From: Acidimicrobiia bacterium
Lineage (GTDB): Bacteria > Actinomycetota > Acidimicrobiia > IMCC26256 > PALSA-610
Length of the DNA: 64,000 nt
Direction: 5' to 3'
Assembly (NCBI GenBank): GCA_036271555.1
Contig: DATBAK010000066.1
Span: forward strand, 1 to 64,000
Positions 23,787 through 32,244 of the stretch are shown here, piece after piece; position 1 is the stretch's first letter, and every line of letters begins with the position of its first letter. The position numbers and the translations under genes were made by a program. The notes under the pieces were generated by a model. The model was given only the letters and a program-made list of their open reading frames with translations. It was not told the DNA's origin and ran no database searches.

Positions 23787-25130
23787 TCAGCTCGCGATGC
23801 CGACGATCCCTCCCGGCGGGAGCGCGGTGCCGCTGAGGGAACCGGCGAACGCGGCGTCGCCGAAGTCGAAGACGCTGCCGTCGTTCGCGACCAGTCGGTA
23901 CCCGCGGCCACTCGCGGTCGCGCGCATGCCGACGATCGGCGCCGTGACGTGGAGCGCGCCCGTCGAGCCGAGGAAGTGCGCGTCACCGAACGAGAAGATC
24001 CCACCATCGGACGCGACCAACCAATAGCCGTTGCCCGACGGCGTCGACGTCATGCCGACGATCGGACGGCTCAAGCGGATCGCGCCCGTCGAACCGAAGA
24101 ACCGCGCGTCGCCGAACGAGAAGATTCCACCGTCCGCCGCGACCAACCAATAGCCGTGACCCGACGGCGTCGACGCCATCCCCACGATCGGCTGGTTGAG
24201 TCGAATCGCGCCGGTCGACCCGAAGAAGCGCGCGTCGCCATACGAGAAGATCCCACCGTCGGATGCGACCAACCAATAGCCGTTGCCGGACGGCGTCGGC
24301 GCCATGCCGACGATCGGTTGGTTCAAGCGGATCGCGCCCGTCGACCCGAAGAAGCGCGCGTCGCCGGACGTGAAGATGCCGCCGTCGGTCGCGACCGACC
24401 ACAGTCCTCGATGATCGGGCGTCGACGCGACTCCGACGATCGGACGCGCGACCGGACCGTCGGTCGCGCCACGGCACGTGCCGACGTCGCCGAAGCCGCT
24501 GACGTCGCCGTTCGCGGCCGCGAGCCAATACCCGGCGATCGACGCGCGCGCGGGCGTGAGGTAGCACGACGCGAACGTCGAGCCCGTGTCGGGGAACCGA
24601 TCGGTCGTGTTCGCGCCGGTCATGAGGTTGGCCACTTCAAGACCGCCCCAGACGCGGACCGTCGCCGCGTTGCCGACCTCCGACAGCGGCCAGCTCATGT
24701 CGAAGTCCGACGCGAACGCATGGCCGCCCGCCAGCACGTTGTAGTCGTTCGTCCACGTGCTCTGGTCACAGGTCGGCGTGCGCGACACCGCGTCCAGAAA
24801 CGCCGTCTCCTCGTCGCGCAGGAACACGCGGTAGTCGGCACCTTGGCAGCCGTCCGTCGGATCGCCGTCGGTGTCGAGCTGCGCGACGAGGAGCACCTGC
24901 GAGCTCGCGTACGGGATCGGCGCGGCCGTGAGCGCTTCGAGGGAGAGGAAATGGTTCGCGCAGTCGTAGCGCAGGACGAACGTGCGCACGTCGACCAAGC
25001 CGGCGTTCGGCGAGTCTCCGATGCTGTGCTGCGAGCAGATGTTCGGCGTCAGGTAGGCGGCGGCCGGCGCGGCCGACAAACCGCCGACCACGAGGCCGAG
25101 CGCGACGACGAGCCCCACGAGCTTCCCCAC
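23787..25130 (-). CDS. secreted protein with DTDxDPxxGC domain and six GYW repeats (paralogue)
   Basis: A 447-residue exported protein. The signal peptide (KLVGLVVALGLVVGGLSAAPAAAY) directly follows a GTG at 25130 with GGGGGAA in front; longer starts are possible but would bury the signal. The next ~190 residues have FVLRYDCANHFLSLEALTAA, AQLDTDGDPTDGC and TPTCDQSTWTND, matching the first domain of the 16929-18347 protein. Six 42-residue repeats follow, with the first and last degenerate (GLWSVATDGG; GYRLVANDGS). Probable surface or secreted protein of unknown ligand. Lies head to head with an acyl-CoA dehydrogenase gene. Confidence 0.72.
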   Translation of the reverse strand: MGKLVGLVVALGLVVGGLSAAPAAAYLTPNICSQHSIGDSPNAGLVDVRTFVLRYDCANHFLSLEALTAAPIPYASSQVLLVAQLDTDGDPTDGCQGADYRVFLRDEETAFLDAVSRTPTCDQSTWTNDYNVLAGGHAFASDFDMSWPLSEVGNAATVRVWGGLEVANLMTGANTTDRFPDTGSTFASCYLTPARASIAGYWLAAANGDVSGFGDVGTCRGATDGPVARPIVGVASTPDHRGLWSVATDGGIFTSGDARFFGSTGAIRLNQPIVGMAPTPSGNGYWLVASDGGIFSYGDARFFGSTGAIRLNQPIVGMASTPSGHGYWLVAADGGIFSFGDARFFGSTGAIRLSRPIVGMTSTPSGNGYWLVASDGGIFSFGDAHFLGSTGALHVTAPIVGMRATASGRGYRLVANDGSVFDFGDAAFAGSLSGTALPPGGIVGIAS

Positions 25131-25169
25131 AGTTCCCCCGATCCTCGAACCCCGTAGATTCAAGCGCAC

Positions 25170-25185
25170 GACGGGGTGCCCCGTC
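25170..25185. promoter_or_regulatory. palindrome in a divergent intergenic region
   Basis: GACGGGG-TG-CCCCGTC is a perfect 7+2+7 inverted repeat in the 77-bp gap between the GYW-repeat gene and the acyl-CoA dehydrogenase. It covers the expected -35 position of the TAACCT box at 25195-25200. Confidence 0.45.
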
Positions 25186-25207
25186 ACGCTTGGGTAACCT
25201 CCGCGCC

Positions 25208-26410
25208 GTGCCCGCACTCGGATCCGACCCGTTCGCCGAGACCGACGACCAGGCCGCGCTGCGCGCGCTCGCCCGCGACGTCGCCGAGCGCGAGCTGCTC
25301 CCGAACGCGCGTCACTGGGACGAGACCGAGGAGTTCCCGCAGGCGTCGTGGGACGCGCTGAAGAAGTACGACCTCTTCGGCATCACCATCGGCGAGGAGT
25401 ACGGCGGCATGGGCCTCGGCGACATCGAGGCTGCAATCGTCCTCGAGGAGCTCGGCCGGGTCGATGTGTCGAGCGCGATCCTCGCCCAGCTCACGTTCAA
25501 CGGGCCGCCGCGCGCGATCGAGCACTTGGGCAACGACGCGCTGAAGAACCGCTGGCTGCCGACGGCGGCCGCGGGCGACGGTCTGTTCTGCATCGGCATC
25601 TCGGAATCCGAAGCGGGCTCCGCGGTGAACCACATGCGCGCGCGGCTCACGCCCGACGGCGACGGCTTCCGTCTCAACGCGTACAAGAACTACGTGACCG
25701 GCGGGCACAAGGCGTGTTCGTGCCTGGTGTGGTGCCGCTTCCCCGGCAGCGAAGGCACGAAGGGCATCGGCGCGGTCGTCGTCGACCTCGCGGCCGACGG
25801 TGTCACCTGCGCGGGCACGCACGTGAAGATGGGATTGCGCGGCACGAGCGAGGCGGAGCTCGCGTTCGACGACGTGCGCATCGAACCCGACGACGTGCTG
25901 GTGTGGGGCGACGCGGAGTCGAGCGAGTCGTTCAAGACGCTCATCGCGCACATCAACCACGAGCGCTGCGGCAACGCCGCGATGTGCGTCGGCGCCGCGC
26001 AAGGAGCGCTCGAATACGCGATCGGCTACATGAACGAGCGCACCGTCGGGAAGCGCACGCTCGCCGACTTCCAGGGTCTGCAGTGGAAGATCGCCGACGT
26101 GACCGTCGAGCTCGAAGGCGCGCGGCTGCTGCTCAAGCGCGCGCTGCACCTCGCGGGACCGCACGGCACTCCCCCGCCGCTCGAGACCGCGATGGCGAAG
26201 ACCGCCGCGAACCTGGCGGCGAAGCACGTGTGCGACGAGGCGATCCAGCTGCTCGGCGGCTACGGCTTCTCGCGCGAGTACCCGGTCGAGCGCGCGTACC
26301 GCGACATCCGCGGCCTCTGCATCGGCGCCGGAACCGTCGAGATCCAGCGCAACTTCATCGGCAAGAACCTGCTCGACGGCATGAAGCCGTCCGGTGCCAG
26401 CTGGCGGTGA
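25208..26410 (+). CDS. acyl-CoA dehydrogenase
   Basis: A 400-residue FAD enzyme of beta-oxidation. N-terminal helical domain with PQASWDALKKYDLFGITIGE and YGGMGLGD; middle beta domain with CIGISESEAGSAVNHMRA (FAD and substrate contact), MGLRGTSEAELAFDDVRI; C-terminal domain with QLLGGYGFSREYPVERAYRD and GAGTVEIQRNFIGK. At the site where many family members have the catalytic Glu (YEGT), this protein reads GAGT, so the base is elsewhere or supplied by a partner. The GTG at 25208 follows TAACCT by 7 nt, with no Shine-Dalgarno. The substrate is unknown. Confidence 0.88.
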   Translation: MPALGSDPFAETDDQAALRALARDVAERELLPNARHWDETEEFPQASWDALKKYDLFGITIGEEYGGMGLGDIEAAIVLEELGRVDVSSAILAQLTFNGPPRAIEHLGNDALKNRWLPTAAAGDGLFCIGISESEAGSAVNHMRARLTPDGDGFRLNAYKNYVTGGHKACSCLVWCRFPGSEGTKGIGAVVVDLAADGVTCAGTHVKMGLRGTSEAELAFDDVRIEPDDVLVWGDAESSESFKTLIAHINHERCGNAAMCVGAAQGALEYAIGYMNERTVGKRTLADFQGLQWKIADVTVELEGARLLLKRALHLAGPHGTPPPLETAMAKTAANLAAKHVCDEAIQLLGGYGFSREYPVERAYRDIRGLCIGAGTVEIQRNFIGKNLLDGMKPSGASWR

Positions 26411-26460
26411 TCTCTGGTCGCGCTCGCTTCGCTCGCCGCTCCTGACGCCTCAGTCCACCA
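26411..26460 (-). repeat. REP-like half element
   Basis: CTGGTCGCGCTCGCTTCGCT followed by CGCCGCTCCTGACGCCTCAG is the reverse complement of the family consensus TGAGGCGTCAGGAGCGGCGA..GAGCGCGACCA. Confidence 0.6.
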
Positions 26461-26472
26461 CGCGGCGGGAAC

Positions 26473-27957
26473 GTGATTTCAGCCACCTACGAGCACCCGC
26501 GTGCGGCGGAGTACGCACGGCTCGACGGTCCGTGGGACATCGCGTCGCTCGACCGTCTGCTGAGCGATCACGACGAAGCGCTCGCCGCGACCGCGATCGC
26601 GACGCTCGCCGGCGGATTGCGCGACAACGGCGTCGAGCCCGGTTCCGTCGTCACCTGGCAGGCACCGAACACACCGCAAGCGGTCACGATGTACCGCGCG
26701 TGCTGGCGACTCGGCGCGATCGCGGCTCCGATCCATCACGCGATGGGTCTCGAAGAGACGGCCGCGCTCGTGCGACTCCTGCGTCCGCGCGCGCAGGTCG
26801 CGTGGAGCGACGTCCCGCTGCGCGAGTCGCGCGACGTGCTCGACTACGACACGCTCTTCGCGAGTCGGTCGCCCATCGCCGATCGCTGGGACGATCCCGC
26901 TGCGCTCGCGGCCGTGCTGTTCACCTCGGGTTCGAGCGGCACGCCGAAGGGCGTGCTCCACACCCAACGGTCGCTCGCCTACAAGGCCCGGCTCATGGCC
27001 GAGGTGCACGGCCTGCGCCCCGACGACGCGGTGCTGATGCCCGCGCCGCTCGCGCACATCTCGGGTCTGCTCAACGGGGTGACGCTGCCCGGCGTCGTTC
27101 CCTTCAAGACGGTGCTCATGGCGCGCTGGGATCCCGAGCACGCGCTCGATCTCATCGAGCGTGAGCAGGTGACGTTCATGATCGGCCCGCCGACGTTCTT
27201 CGTCTCGTTGATGGCGGCACCGAGCTTCTCCGCGGCGCGCGTCGCGAGCCTGCGGCTCGTGTCGAGCGGGGGCGCCGGGGTCACCGAGGAGTTCGTCGAG
27301 GAAGCGAGCGCGCGCCTCGGCTGCGTCGTGAAGCGCACCTACGGCTCCACGGAGGCGCCGACGGTGGCGACGTCGCTCGGGGAGGACGCGGTCGGCGACG
27401 CACGTCGTCACGACGGACGCGCCATCGGCGCGATCGCGTTGCGGGTCAGCGATCCCGACACGGGCGAGGCGCGCGCACCGGGCGAGGCCGGCGAGCTGTG
27501 GGTGCAGGGTCCCGAGTTGTTCTCCGGCTACCTCGACCAGTCCGACACCGACGCGGCGGTGCGCGACGGCTGGTTCCGCACCGGCGACCTCGCGACCGTC
27601 GACGCGCAGGGATGGCTCACGATCGTCGGCCGCATCAAAGACGTCATCATCCGGGGTGGCGAGAACATCGCCGCCGCGGAGGTCGAGTCGGTGCTCGAAC
27701 GCCACGCCGCGATCTCGCACGCGGTCGCGGTCGGCTATCCCGATCGCGTGATGGGCGAGCGCGTCTGCGCGTTCGTCGTCAGCCGCGACGCGGCGTTCGA
27801 TGTCGACGCCTGCCGTTCATGGTTCGAGGAACAGCGCATCGCGCGCTTCAAGACGCCCGAGCGCGTCGTCGTCGTGGACGCGCTGCCGTTGCTCGCGTCG
27901 GGCAAGCCCGATCGAACCACGCTACGAGAGCGGGCGGCTCAGCTCGACGTGACGTAA
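26473..27957 (+). CDS. AMP-dependent acyl-CoA synthetase / ligase
   Basis: A 494-residue ANL enzyme. Motifs: LFTSGSSGTPKGVLHTQ (P-loop), YGSTEAPTVA (A5), GWFRTGDLATVDAQGW (ribose-binding Asp), GRIKDVIIRGGENIAAAEVE (hinge and CoA site) and SGKPDRTTL with the catalytic Lys at the end. It should form an acyl-CoA from a free acid. It differs from the FadD19-like protein at 10934 and looks more like cyclohexanecarboxylate- or medium-chain ligases. The start GTG at 26473 sits just after a repeat, without a clear promoter box. It converges on and overlaps the anti-sigma gene by 19 bp. Confidence 0.85.
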   Translation: MISATYEHPRAAEYARLDGPWDIASLDRLLSDHDEALAATAIATLAGGLRDNGVEPGSVVTWQAPNTPQAVTMYRACWRLGAIAAPIHHAMGLEETAALVRLLRPRAQVAWSDVPLRESRDVLDYDTLFASRSPIADRWDDPAALAAVLFTSGSSGTPKGVLHTQRSLAYKARLMAEVHGLRPDDAVLMPAPLAHISGLLNGVTLPGVVPFKTVLMARWDPEHALDLIEREQVTFMIGPPTFFVSLMAAPSFSAARVASLRLVSSGGAGVTEEFVEEASARLGCVVKRTYGSTEAPTVATSLGEDAVGDARRHDGRAIGAIALRVSDPDTGEARAPGEAGELWVQGPELFSGYLDQSDTDAAVRDGWFRTGDLATVDAQGWLTIVGRIKDVIIRGGENIAAAEVESVLERHAAISHAVAVGYPDRVMGERVCAFVVSRDAAFDVDACRSWFEEQRIARFKTPERVVVVDALPLLASGKPDRTTLRERAAQLDVT

Positions 27958-28613
27958 CCGTCGAGGACGACGTTGTTCCCCTCGTCGGTCACCCATACCC
28001 GCTTCGTCGCGCCACGGGAGAGCGCCGCGCTCATCGTCAGGTTCTCGTTCGCCTTCGACGGCGAGAAGCTGCCCGCCGCGATGCGCTTGCCGTTCGAGCC
28101 CGTGACCCACAGCCAGTAGAACTCGTGGTCGTCGAGGCCGTGGACGCGGAGGCTGACGCGCGTCCCCGTGTCCTGCGAGTAGAGGACCGCCTGCGCGCGC
28201 ACGCCCTGCTCGGACGAGCGCAGCGCGACGACCGTGCCGCCGGCGCCACCACCGCCGCCGCTGCCGAGCGCGAGCACGAGCGCGACGATCACCGCGGCCG
28301 CGGTTCCGATCGCCGACGCGATGTAACCCCAACGCCGGCGCCGCTTCTTCTGCGCAGCACGCTCCCACTGGAGCCGGCCGAGGATGCGGTCACCCAGCTC
28401 GCCCGGCGGCGCGAGATCGGCGCCGTCGCCGATGCGGCTCAGGTCGGCGAGGTCGAGCGCGTTCGCGACCGAACGGAGCTCGTCGAGCGCGCGGCGGCAA
28501 TCGACGCAGCCGTCGAGGTGCGCGAGCAGCGCGGTGCGCGCGGGCTCGTCGAGCGCGTCGAGCGCCTCCAGACCGAGATCACCGCGCCAGTCGCGGCAGG
28601 CTTCAGTCGCCAT
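27939..28613 (-). CDS. anti-sigma factor with zinc-finger domain and one membrane helix
   Basis: A 224-residue membrane protein. The cytoplasmic N-terminus carries an anti-sigma zinc motif, HLDGCVDCRRAL (HxxxCxxC), near residue 30. A single transmembrane segment follows a basic KKRRRRWGYIAS stretch (about residues 95-118). The external part is a beta-rich anti-sigma-K-type domain (VLYSQDTGTRVSLRVHGL, YWLWVTGSNGKRIAAG). Its ATG overlaps the end of the sigma gene by 11 bp, so the pair is coupled. It should hold the adjacent sigma factor at the membrane until released. Confidence 0.82.
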   Translation of the reverse strand: MATEACRDWRGDLGLEALDALDEPARTALLAHLDGCVDCRRALDELRSVANALDLADLSRIGDGADLAPPGELGDRILGRLQWERAAQKKRRRRWGYIASAIGTAAAVIVALVLALGSGGGGGAGGTVVALRSSEQGVRAQAVLYSQDTGTRVSLRVHGLDDHEFYWLWVTGSNGKRIAAGSFSPSKANENLTMSAALSRGATKRVWVTDEGNNVVLDGYVTSS

Positions 28614-29145
28614 CGGCCCACCCCATCTCCTCGAGCGCGAGCCGCATCGCGCGCAGCCCGTAGAACACACGGCTCTTCACGGTGCCGGGCGGCACGCCGA
28701 GATCGCACGCGACGTCGGCGTACGGGCGCCCCTTGTAGTGGACCTCGATGAGCGCGACGCGGTGCTCGTCACCGATCTTGCGCAGCGCCTCTTCGACTTC
28801 CCACGACCGCACGAGCCGGTCGAGCGCCTCGTCGACGCTGCGCTCGTGCGTGAGATCGATCTCGTTGTCACGCGCGCCGGCGAGCTTCGGCCGCACGGCG
28901 CGGGCCCGGCTCAGGTCGATCACGACGTTGCGGACGATCGCGAAGAGCCACGTCCGCAGCGAGCCGAGCCGCTCGTCGAACCGGTCGGCGGCCTGCCAGG
29001 CGCGCAGGAACGTCTCCTGCACCGCCTCTTCCGCGAGCCCGGAGTCGCCGAGTGACCGGAGCGCGAAGCGGTAGAGCTCCGAGCCGTGGGCGCGATAAAC
29101 CGCGCGCACGCCCTCGTCGCTGCCGAGCGAGGCGAGCTCGGTCAC
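28603..29145 (-). CDS. ECF sigma factor (SigK/SigL-like group)
   Basis: A 180-residue sigma-70 family protein. Region 2 spans YRAHGSELYRFALRSLGDSG, LAEEAVQETFLRAWQAADRF and RTWLFAIVRNVVIDLSRA; region 4 is RVALIEVHYKGRPYADVACD followed by LGVPPGTVKSRVFYGLRAM. No region 1 or 3 is present. GTG 29145 is chosen because region 2 begins about ten residues later and longer starts run into the MaoC-like gene. It pairs with the overlapping anti-sigma gene. The stimulus is unknown. Confidence 0.85.
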   Translation of the reverse strand: MTELASLGSDEGVRAVYRAHGSELYRFALRSLGDSGLAEEAVQETFLRAWQAADRFDERLGSLRTWLFAIVRNVVIDLSRARAVRPKLAGARDNEIDLTHERSVDEALDRLVRSWEVEEALRKIGDEHRVALIEVHYKGRPYADVACDLGVPPGTVKSRVFYGLRAMRLALEEMGWADGD

Positions 29146-29207
29146 GATCGCGGGTTCCCGCCCGAATCGGTCATACGCGGAGGTTACGGCCGGTCCGGCC
29201 GCCGGGT

Positions 29208-29717
29208 TCACGCCTCGGGAAAGAAGAGCGACACGATCTGCTCGGTCACGACAGGACCGCCGTCGGGCTGCCGCCACTCGGTCTGGAAGAAGGTGACTTC
29301 CATCGGACCCCGCCGGGCCCGACGCTCGACCGGAATCGACGTGCGCATGCGGCCCTCGAGCACATCGCCCACGAGCGGTTGCCGGTGGTACGTGAAGTGC
29401 TGCTCGCCGTGGAGGTAGAGGCCCTTGCGCGTGAAGCCGCCGCCACCACGCGAGCCGTACAGACTCCCGGTACCGCCGTCGGGTTGGAGGTCGGGGACGG
29501 TGCCGGAGTGCGCCATCACGAACGTGAACGTGGGCGGCGTGGGCACGCGTTCGAAACCGGCGGCGGTCGCGGCGCGCTCGGACGCGTAGACGGGGCTCGC
29601 GTCGTCGAGCGTCCGGGCGAGGATCATCACGCCCGAACCGTCGACGCGTACGCGCACCGGCGGACCCCATTCGTTCCAGACCGTCTCCGGTCCGGGCTCG
29701 GTGACCTCCATCGCCAT
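29208..29717 (-). CDS. MaoC-like (N-terminal type) dehydratase domain protein
   Basis: A 169-residue hot-dog-fold protein. The sequence ILARTLDDASPVYASERAAT, PTPPTFTFVMAHSG and GLYLHGEQHFTYHRQPLVGD matches the N-terminal half-domain of MaoC/FAS1-like hydratases (HadA/HadC type). Such half-domains usually pair with a catalytic MaoC partner that has the Asp/His dyad, and I do not see that dyad here. It probably forms part of an enoyl-CoA hydratase complex. Its ATG overlaps the stop of the acyl-CoA dehydrogenase (TGATG), which indicates a shared job in beta-oxidation. Confidence 0.72.
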   Translation of the reverse strand: MAMEVTEPGPETVWNEWGPPVRVRVDGSGVMILARTLDDASPVYASERAATAAGFERVPTPPTFTFVMAHSGTVPDLQPDGGTGSLYGSRGGGGFTRKGLYLHGEQHFTYHRQPLVGDVLEGRMRTSIPVERRARRGPMEVTFFQTEWRQPDGGPVVTEQIVSLFFPEA

Positions 29718-30805
29718 CAGACGACGCTCGTCCCCGCTTCGACACGCGGTCGCACGAGCTCCGTGAGCCGCGCCCGGTGGTACACCGCGTCGCCGAACGC
29801 GAGCTGGTCGAGCTGCGCGCGCTTGAGGAAGAAGTGCAGGTCGTGCTCCCACGTGAAGCCGATTCCGCCGTGCACCTGCAGGCCCGACGCCATCACGCGC
29901 TTCGACGCGTCGGAGCACCACGTCTTCGCAGTCGACGCCGCGATCGACGCGTCGGCATCGGCGGCACCGATGCACCACGCGGCCCAGTACACGGTCGAGC
30001 GCATGCCTTCGACGTCGACGAGCATGTCGGCGCAGCGGTGCTTCACCGCCTGGAAGCTTCCGATCGGACGACCGAACTGCACGCGTTCCTTCGCATAGTC
30101 GGTCGCGAGCTCGAGCACGCGCGCCGCGCTGCCGAGCATCTCCGCGGCCGTGAAGGTTGCACCGCGGTCGAGCAGCGCGTCGACGGCGTCGGCGTCGCCG
30201 AGGTGCTGCGCGGGCGTGCGGTCGAGGTGCAGCCAGCCGACCGGACGCGTGAGGTCCATCGCGGACTCGCGCGTGGGACGGCCGTGATCGGCGAGGCTCA
30301 CCGCGAACAGCTTCGGCCCGTCGGCTGCGAGCGCGGGCACGATCGCGACGTCGGCCGCGGGGCCGTCGACGACCGGATCGGCGCGCCCCGTCAGCGTCCA
30401 GTCATCTCCGTGTGATTCGGCGCGCACCGCGTCCGCGGCGCGCGACCACGCGATGCACGCGGTCTGCTCACCCGCGAGCAGCGCGTCGACCGCGCCGTCG
30501 CGACCGGCGCGTGCACACGCCCCGATCGCGAGCGCCGTCGAACGAAAGGGCACCGGCGCGACGTGACGACCGATCTCCTCGAGCAGCACCGCGAGCTCGA
30601 CGGTGCCGAGCCCCAGCCCACCCTGCGCCTCGGGCAGTTCCACACCGAGCCAACCCTGCTCGACCATCGCACTCCACAACGCGCGGTCGAAGGGCTCGGA
30701 CCCCGCGGTGTGCGCGCGCACCTGCTCCGCCGACGCCATGCCGTCGAGCAGATCGCGGGCCGCGTCGCGCAACGCGAGCTGGTCGTCGGAGAGGTCGAAA
30801 TCCAC
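29717..30805 (-). CDS. acyl-CoA dehydrogenase (short, beta-subunit type)
   Basis: A 362-residue protein. It begins VDFDLSDDQLALRDAARDLL and has LWSAMVEQGWLGVELPEAQG, a reduced middle domain without the usual FAD-contact TEP..GSD motif, and a C-terminal half with YAKERVQFGRPIGSFQAVKH, then GLQVHGGIGFTWEHDLH. The shorter middle and the HGGIGFTWE ending match the partner subunit of heteromeric alpha2beta2 sterol-type dehydrogenases. The GTG at 30805 is the start. A partner such as the protein at 33141-34334 is plausible but not proven. Coupled to the MaoC-like gene. Confidence 0.8.
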   Translation of the reverse strand: MDFDLSDDQLALRDAARDLLDGMASAEQVRAHTAGSEPFDRALWSAMVEQGWLGVELPEAQGGLGLGTVELAVLLEEIGRHVAPVPFRSTALAIGACARAGRDGAVDALLAGEQTACIAWSRAADAVRAESHGDDWTLTGRADPVVDGPAADVAIVPALAADGPKLFAVSLADHGRPTRESAMDLTRPVGWLHLDRTPAQHLGDADAVDALLDRGATFTAAEMLGSAARVLELATDYAKERVQFGRPIGSFQAVKHRCADMLVDVEGMRSTVYWAAWCIGAADADASIAASTAKTWCSDASKRVMASGLQVHGGIGFTWEHDLHFFLKRAQLDQLAFGDAVYHRARLTELVRPRVEAGTSVV

Positions 30806-30891
30806 GGCCGGAGTCTCGCAGAAAGCCCTCCCGCCCGGGCAATCTCAACGGCATCTTTGCGGTGGAGCGCGTGCGCGTGGGGTAGACCAGG

Positions 30892-30911
30892 GACTCGGTA
30901 GATTCTGAGTC
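30892..30911. promoter_or_regulatory. promoter and inverted repeat upstream of citrate synthase
   Basis: TAGATT at 30899-30904 is a good -10 box. It sits inside the inverted repeat GACTC-N10-GAGTC (30892-30911), so a protein bound there would block RNA polymerase. A GAGGAG Shine-Dalgarno precedes the ATG at 30940. Confidence 0.45.
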
Positions 30912-30939
30912 GAGTGATCGACAACCGAGGAGCCGGCCG

Positions 30940-32235
30940 ATGAGCGAACCCCCCGCAGTCCTGAAGTACGGCGGCGGCGAGATCGAGCTCCCGGTGGTCG
31001 TCGGCAGCGAGAACGAGCGCGCGATCGACATCGCGAAGCTGCGCAGCTCGACCGGATTGATCACGCTCGACTACGGCTTCATGAACACCGGCTCGACCGA
31101 GTCCGCGATCACGTTCATCGACGGCGACGAAGGCATCCTGCGCTACCGCGGCTACCCCATCGAGCAGCTCGCCGATCACGAGGAGCCGTCGTTCCTCGAG
31201 ACGTCGTACCTCCTGATCTACGGCGAGCTCCCGACGATCACCGAGCGCGACGAGTTCAGCCGCTCGATCCGCATGCACACGCTCCTGCACGAGGACGTGA
31301 AGCGGTTCTTCGACGGGTTCCCGAAGGACGCGCAACCGATGTCGGTCATGTCGGCCGTCGTCGCCGCGCTCTCGTCCTTCTACCAGGACAGCGACGACCC
31401 GAAGGATCCCGAGCAGGTTCAGCTGTCGATCGTGCGCCTGATGGCGAAGCTCCCGACGATCGCGGCCTACAGCCACAAGAAGTCGATCGGGCAGCCGTTC
31501 CTCTACCCCGACAACTCGCTCGACCTGATCGAGAACTTCCTCACGATGATGTTCGCGGTGCCGTCGGAGCACTACGAAGTCAGCCCGACGATCGTGCACG
31601 CGCTCAAGCAGCTGCTGATCCTGCACGCCGACCATGAGCAGAACTGCTCGGCGTCGACGGTGCGGATCGTCGGCTCCGGTGAGGCGAACCTCTTCGCGTC
31701 GATCGCCGCCGGCTGTCTCGCGCTGTGGGGTCCGTTGCACGGCGGCGCGAACCAAGAAGCGATCGAGATGCTCAAGGCCATCCAGGCCGACGGCGGCGAC
31801 GTCGACAAGTACGTCAAGCGCGCGAAGGATCCGAACGACCACTTCCGCCTGTCCGGATTCGGGCACCGCGTGTACAAGAACTACGACCCGCGGGCGCGCA
31901 TCATCAAGCAGACCGCGGATCGCGTGCTTTCGGAGCTCGGCAAGAAAGACGAGCTGCTCGAGATCGCGTTGAAGCTCGAAGAGGTCGCGCTCACCGACGA
32001 CTACTTCATCGAGCGCCGCCTGTACCCGAACGTCGACTTCTACTCGGGACTCATCTACCGCGCGATGGGCTTCCCGGTCGCGATGTTCCCGGTGCTGTTC
32101 GCGATGGGCCGGCTGCCCGGTTGGATCGCGCACTGGAAGGAAGCGAACGAGAGCCCGAAGACGAAGCTCGGCCGGCCCCGCCAGATCTACACCGGCGCGA
32201 CCGAGCGGAAGTACGTCCCGATCGACCAGCGCTAG
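30940..32235 (+). CDS. gltA: citrate synthase
   Basis: A 431-residue enzyme that condenses acetyl-CoA and oxaloacetate. The sequence is of the large hexameric GltA type. It has the N-terminal ILRYRGYPIEQLA segment, LHADHEQNCSASTVRIVGS (first active-site His region), GPLHGGANQEAIEML (catalytic His), SGFGHRVYKNYDPRA and YPNVDFYSGLIY (catalytic Asp). Length matches the family. It has its own promoter and Shine-Dalgarno. It would drain acetyl-CoA and propionyl-CoA from the many beta-oxidation enzymes around it. The next gene starts 9 bp after its stop. Confidence 0.95.
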   Translation: MSEPPAVLKYGGGEIELPVVVGSENERAIDIAKLRSSTGLITLDYGFMNTGSTESAITFIDGDEGILRYRGYPIEQLADHEEPSFLETSYLLIYGELPTITERDEFSRSIRMHTLLHEDVKRFFDGFPKDAQPMSVMSAVVAALSSFYQDSDDPKDPEQVQLSIVRLMAKLPTIAAYSHKKSIGQPFLYPDNSLDLIENFLTMMFAVPSEHYEVSPTIVHALKQLLILHADHEQNCSASTVRIVGSGEANLFASIAAGCLALWGPLHGGANQEAIEMLKAIQADGGDVDKYVKRAKDPNDHFRLSGFGHRVYKNYDPRARIIKQTADRVLSELGKKDELLEIALKLEEVALTDDYFIERRLYPNVDFYSGLIYRAMGFPVAMFPVLFAMGRLPGWIAHWKEANESPKTKLGRPRQIYTGATERKYVPIDQR

Positions 32236-32244
32236 TCGTTCATC

